From: JAWWPY01 sp964412845
GTDB taxonomy: Bacteria > Actinomycetota > Actinomycetes > Streptosporangiales > Streptosporangiaceae
NCBI GenBank assembly: GCA_964412845.1
Contig: CAYPQM010000257.1
Span: forward strand, 1 to 6,236
Direction: 5' to 3'
DNA length: 6,236 nucleotides
The notes below the pieces were generated by a model, which had not been told where the DNA came from, did no database searches, and was given only the letters and a program-made list of their open reading frames with translations. This document shows positions 4,642-6,236 of this stretch, in pieces (the first letter of the stretch is position 1; the number at the start of each line of letters is the position of its first letter). Position numbers and translations under genes: made by a program.

Positions 4642-5946
4642 TCAGCCAAGAGCCTCGGTGAACGCCGTGTCGTCGTCGTAGGGACCGACCACGGCGAGCG
4701 TCTTGGGCTGGCTGAGGATCTCCGCCGCGATCCGGCGGACGTCGTCATGCGTGACCGCCTCGATCGAGGCCAGGATCTCGTCGACCGGCTCAAGCCTCGG
4801 GTAGGACAGCTCGGCTTTGCCGAGGCGGCTCATCCGCGATGAGGGGTCTTCCAGGCCAAGCACGATCGACCCGCGCAGCTGGCCCTTGCCGCGCGCCAGC
4901 TCGGCGTCGGTCAGGCCGCCCGAGATCACCTTGGCTATCTCGTCCTGGCAGATCGCGAGCACCTCGTCGGCCTTGGCGGGCAGGCAGCCGACGTACACGC
5001 CCCACAGGCCGGTGTCGGCGTGCTGGGAGGAGAAGCTGTACACGGAGTACGCGAGCCCGCGCTTCTCCCGTACCTCCTGGAACAGCCGGGATGACATGCC
5101 GCCGCCGAGCGCCGCGTTCAGCACGCCGAGCGCGAACCTCCGCTCGTCCGTCCGGGACAGGCCCTCGCAGCCGAGGATCAGGTTGGCCTGCTCGATGCCA
5201 CGCGAGATGAGCTGGACCCCCGTGCCCGGCTGGGTCACCTCCGACGTGGCGTCCAGCCGCGGGCCGGCCGGTGCGCCGCCGCCGCTCAGCACATGGCTGA
5301 ACGACTGGCGCACGGCCTCGGTCACCTGCTCGTGCTGGAGGTTGCCCGCCGCCGCCACGACCAGGTTCTGCGGCGTGTACCGCGCGTGGTAATGCTCCGC
5401 GATCTGCTCGCGGGTGATGGCGTTGATCGAATCCACGGTGCCCAGGATCGGGCGGCCGAGCGGAGTGTCGCCGAACAGCTTGGCGACGAACGCCTCATGC
5501 ACACTGTCCGAGGGATCGTCGTCGTTCATGGCGATCTCTTCGAGGATCACGCCACGCTCGGCGTCCACGTCCTTGGGCTCGATCAGCGAACTGGTCACCA
5601 TGTCGGACAGCACGTCGATCGCCAGCGGCAGGTCGGCGTCGAGCACCCGCGCGTAATAGCAGGTGTATTCCTTGCCGGTGAAGGCGTTCAGCTCGCCGCC
5701 GACCTCGTCCATGGCGGCCGATATGTCCAGCGCGCTGCGCGCCGGCGTGCCCTTGAACAGCAGGTGCTCAAGGTAATGGGTGGCACCGGCATGCGCCTGA
5801 TCCTCATCACGCGAGCCGATGCCCACCCAGATGCCGAACGCGGCCGACCGGACCGAGGGCAGAGATTCCGTGATGACCCGGAGCCCCCCAGGAAGCACCG
5901 TGCGGGTGGCGGCCTCATCGCCACCCGCCATCGGCTGCGTGCTCAC
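4642..5946 (-). CDS. M16 family zinc metallopeptidase (processing-peptidase-like)
   Basis: This 434-residue protein belongs to the M16 (pitrilysin/mitochondrial processing peptidase-like) family. The inverted zinc motif HYLEH is at 57-61 (His57, catalytic Glu60, His61). The third ligand is Glu137 in ERGVILEEI, 76 residues after the second His as in processing peptidases. The second half carries GGGMSSRLFQEVREKRGLAYS (281-301), the conserved Arg/Tyr substrate-binding region of the family. Length and neighbours match the mycobacterial protein called PepR (Rv2782c), which also lies next to the PNPase gene. There is no signal peptide, so it should be cytoplasmic. The natural substrate is not evident. 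The GTG start at 5946 overlaps the pnp stop (GTGA), which argues for coupled translation. An ATG five codons later (5931) is a possible alternative start. Confidence 0.95.
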   Translation of the reverse strand: MSTQPMAGGDEAATRTVLPGGLRVITESLPSVRSAAFGIWVGIGSRDEDQAHAGATHYLEHLLFKGTPARSALDISAAMDEVGGELNAFTGKEYTCYYARVLDADLPLAIDVLSDMVTSSLIEPKDVDAERGVILEEIAMNDDDPSDSVHEAFVAKLFGDTPLGRPILGTVDSINAITREQIAEHYHARYTPQNLVVAAAGNLQHEQVTEAVRQSFSHVLSGGGAPAGPRLDATSEVTQPGTGVQLISRGIEQANLILGCEGLSRTDERRFALGVLNAALGGGMSSRLFQEVREKRGLAYSVYSFSSQHADTGLWGVYVGCLPAKADEVLAICQDEIAKVISGGLTDAELARGKGQLRGSIVLGLEDPSSRMSRLGKAELSYPRLEPVDEILASIEAVTHDDVRRIAAEILSQPKTLAVVGPYDDDTAFTEALG

Positions 5947-6236
5947 GTGTTTTCGCGGTGCCTGCGCTCGCGGTGACGGGTGCGGTGACCGTCCCGGTCA
6001 CCCCCCTGGCCCGGGCCGTCGTGGTGGTCGTCACGGTCCCGGCTGGGACCGCCACCGTCCTCACCCGGCGCGCCGCCCCCGGCGGCCTCACGCTCCACCA
6101 CTTCCACCGGAACCAGGGACAGCTTGCCGCGATCGTCGACCTCGCGGATCTCCACCTGGATCTTGTCGCCGACCTTGACCACATCGTCGACGTTCTCGAT
6201 CCGCGCCCCGCCGTGCAGCTTGCGGATCTGGGTGAT
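5943..6236 (-). CDS. pnp: Polyribonucleotide nucleotidyltransferase (PNPase), C-terminal end, 5' truncated
   Basis: This is the last 97 codons of PNPase, the phosphorolytic 3'-5' exoribonuclease and RNA-tailing enzyme; in actinobacteria it is also called GpsI. The frame is open to the window edge and the N-terminal catalytic domains lie outside. The visible part begins ITQIRKLHGGARIENVDDVV and continues VGDKIQVEIREVDDRGKLSLVPVE, the end of the S1 RNA-binding domain. A low-complexity tail of about 50 residues rich in Gly, Asp, Arg and His follows and ends HRENT. Such charged tails are usual in actinobacterial PNPases but vary in sequence. The TGA (5945-5943) overlaps the GTG of the M16 peptidase. 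GTG at 6182 is an internal Val, not a start. Confidence 0.95.
   Translation of the reverse strand: MTQIRKLHGGARIENVDDVVKVGDKIQVEIREVDDRGKLSLVPVEVVEREAAGGGAPGEDGGGPSRDRDDHHDGPGQGGDRDGHRTRHRERRHRENT

Noticed and set aside
4638..4793. 52-codon N-terminal extension of dapB
   Set aside because: It lies inside the peptidase coding region and is Ser/Arg-rich shadow sequence. DapB proteins begin directly before the Rossmann motif.
4105..4842. Plus-strand open frame across dapB and the peptidase end
   Set aside because: It is antisense to two conserved genes and its translation has no family features.
5293..5976. Plus-strand open frame of about 227 codons over the peptidase N-terminal half
   Set aside because: It is opposite the HYLEH zinc-motif region of the peptidase and shows only shadow composition.

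Overview
The window is very GC-rich. Its gene set and order fit a high-GC Gram-positive (Actinomycetota). A polyribonucleotide nucleotidyltransferase gene (pnp), an M16 zinc peptidase and dapB stand in a row, as in many actinomycetes. DapB closely resembles the mycobacterial enzyme, and there is an actinobacterial-type lipoprotein and an ACSF2/FadD-like acyl-CoA ligase. I cannot place it below phylum level with confidence. No rRNA, tRNA, insertion sequence, integrase, CRISPR array or phage gene is visible.

Left part, + strand. Positions 1-714 are the 3' end of an AMP-binding acyl-CoA synthetase gene cut by the window edge. A 193-bp intergenic leader follows. Next is a long gene (908-3154, TTG start with a strong ribosome binding site) for an exported lipoprotein. 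It has two predicted beta-propellers: a six-repeat Kelch propeller and a C-terminal NHL/PQQ/arylsulfotransferase-like propeller. They are joined by a low-complexity linker that contains a 24-bp tandem repeat.

Right part, - strand, read from right to left. The 3' end of pnp (S1 domain and charged tail) overlaps the M16 peptidase start by 4 bp (GTGA). The peptidase gene is followed after 4 bp by dapB, the lysine/diaminopimelate-pathway reductase. The three are probably one translationally coupled operon. Two tandem paralogous DUF2277 genes of about 70 residues follow on the same strand. Both start codons sit the same distance behind an identical TAGTTT hexamer, which suggests separate leaderless transcripts. 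The two halves of the window converge at 3155-3243, where two strong hairpins probably end transcription from both sides.

Most of the window is ordinary housekeeping sequence. I see no defence island or other obvious new system. The points most worth following are the duplicated DUF2277 pair with its matched promoter-like starts, the double-propeller lipoprotein with its repeat-bearing linker, and an unusual Asn in the adenine-binding motif of the acyl-CoA ligase.
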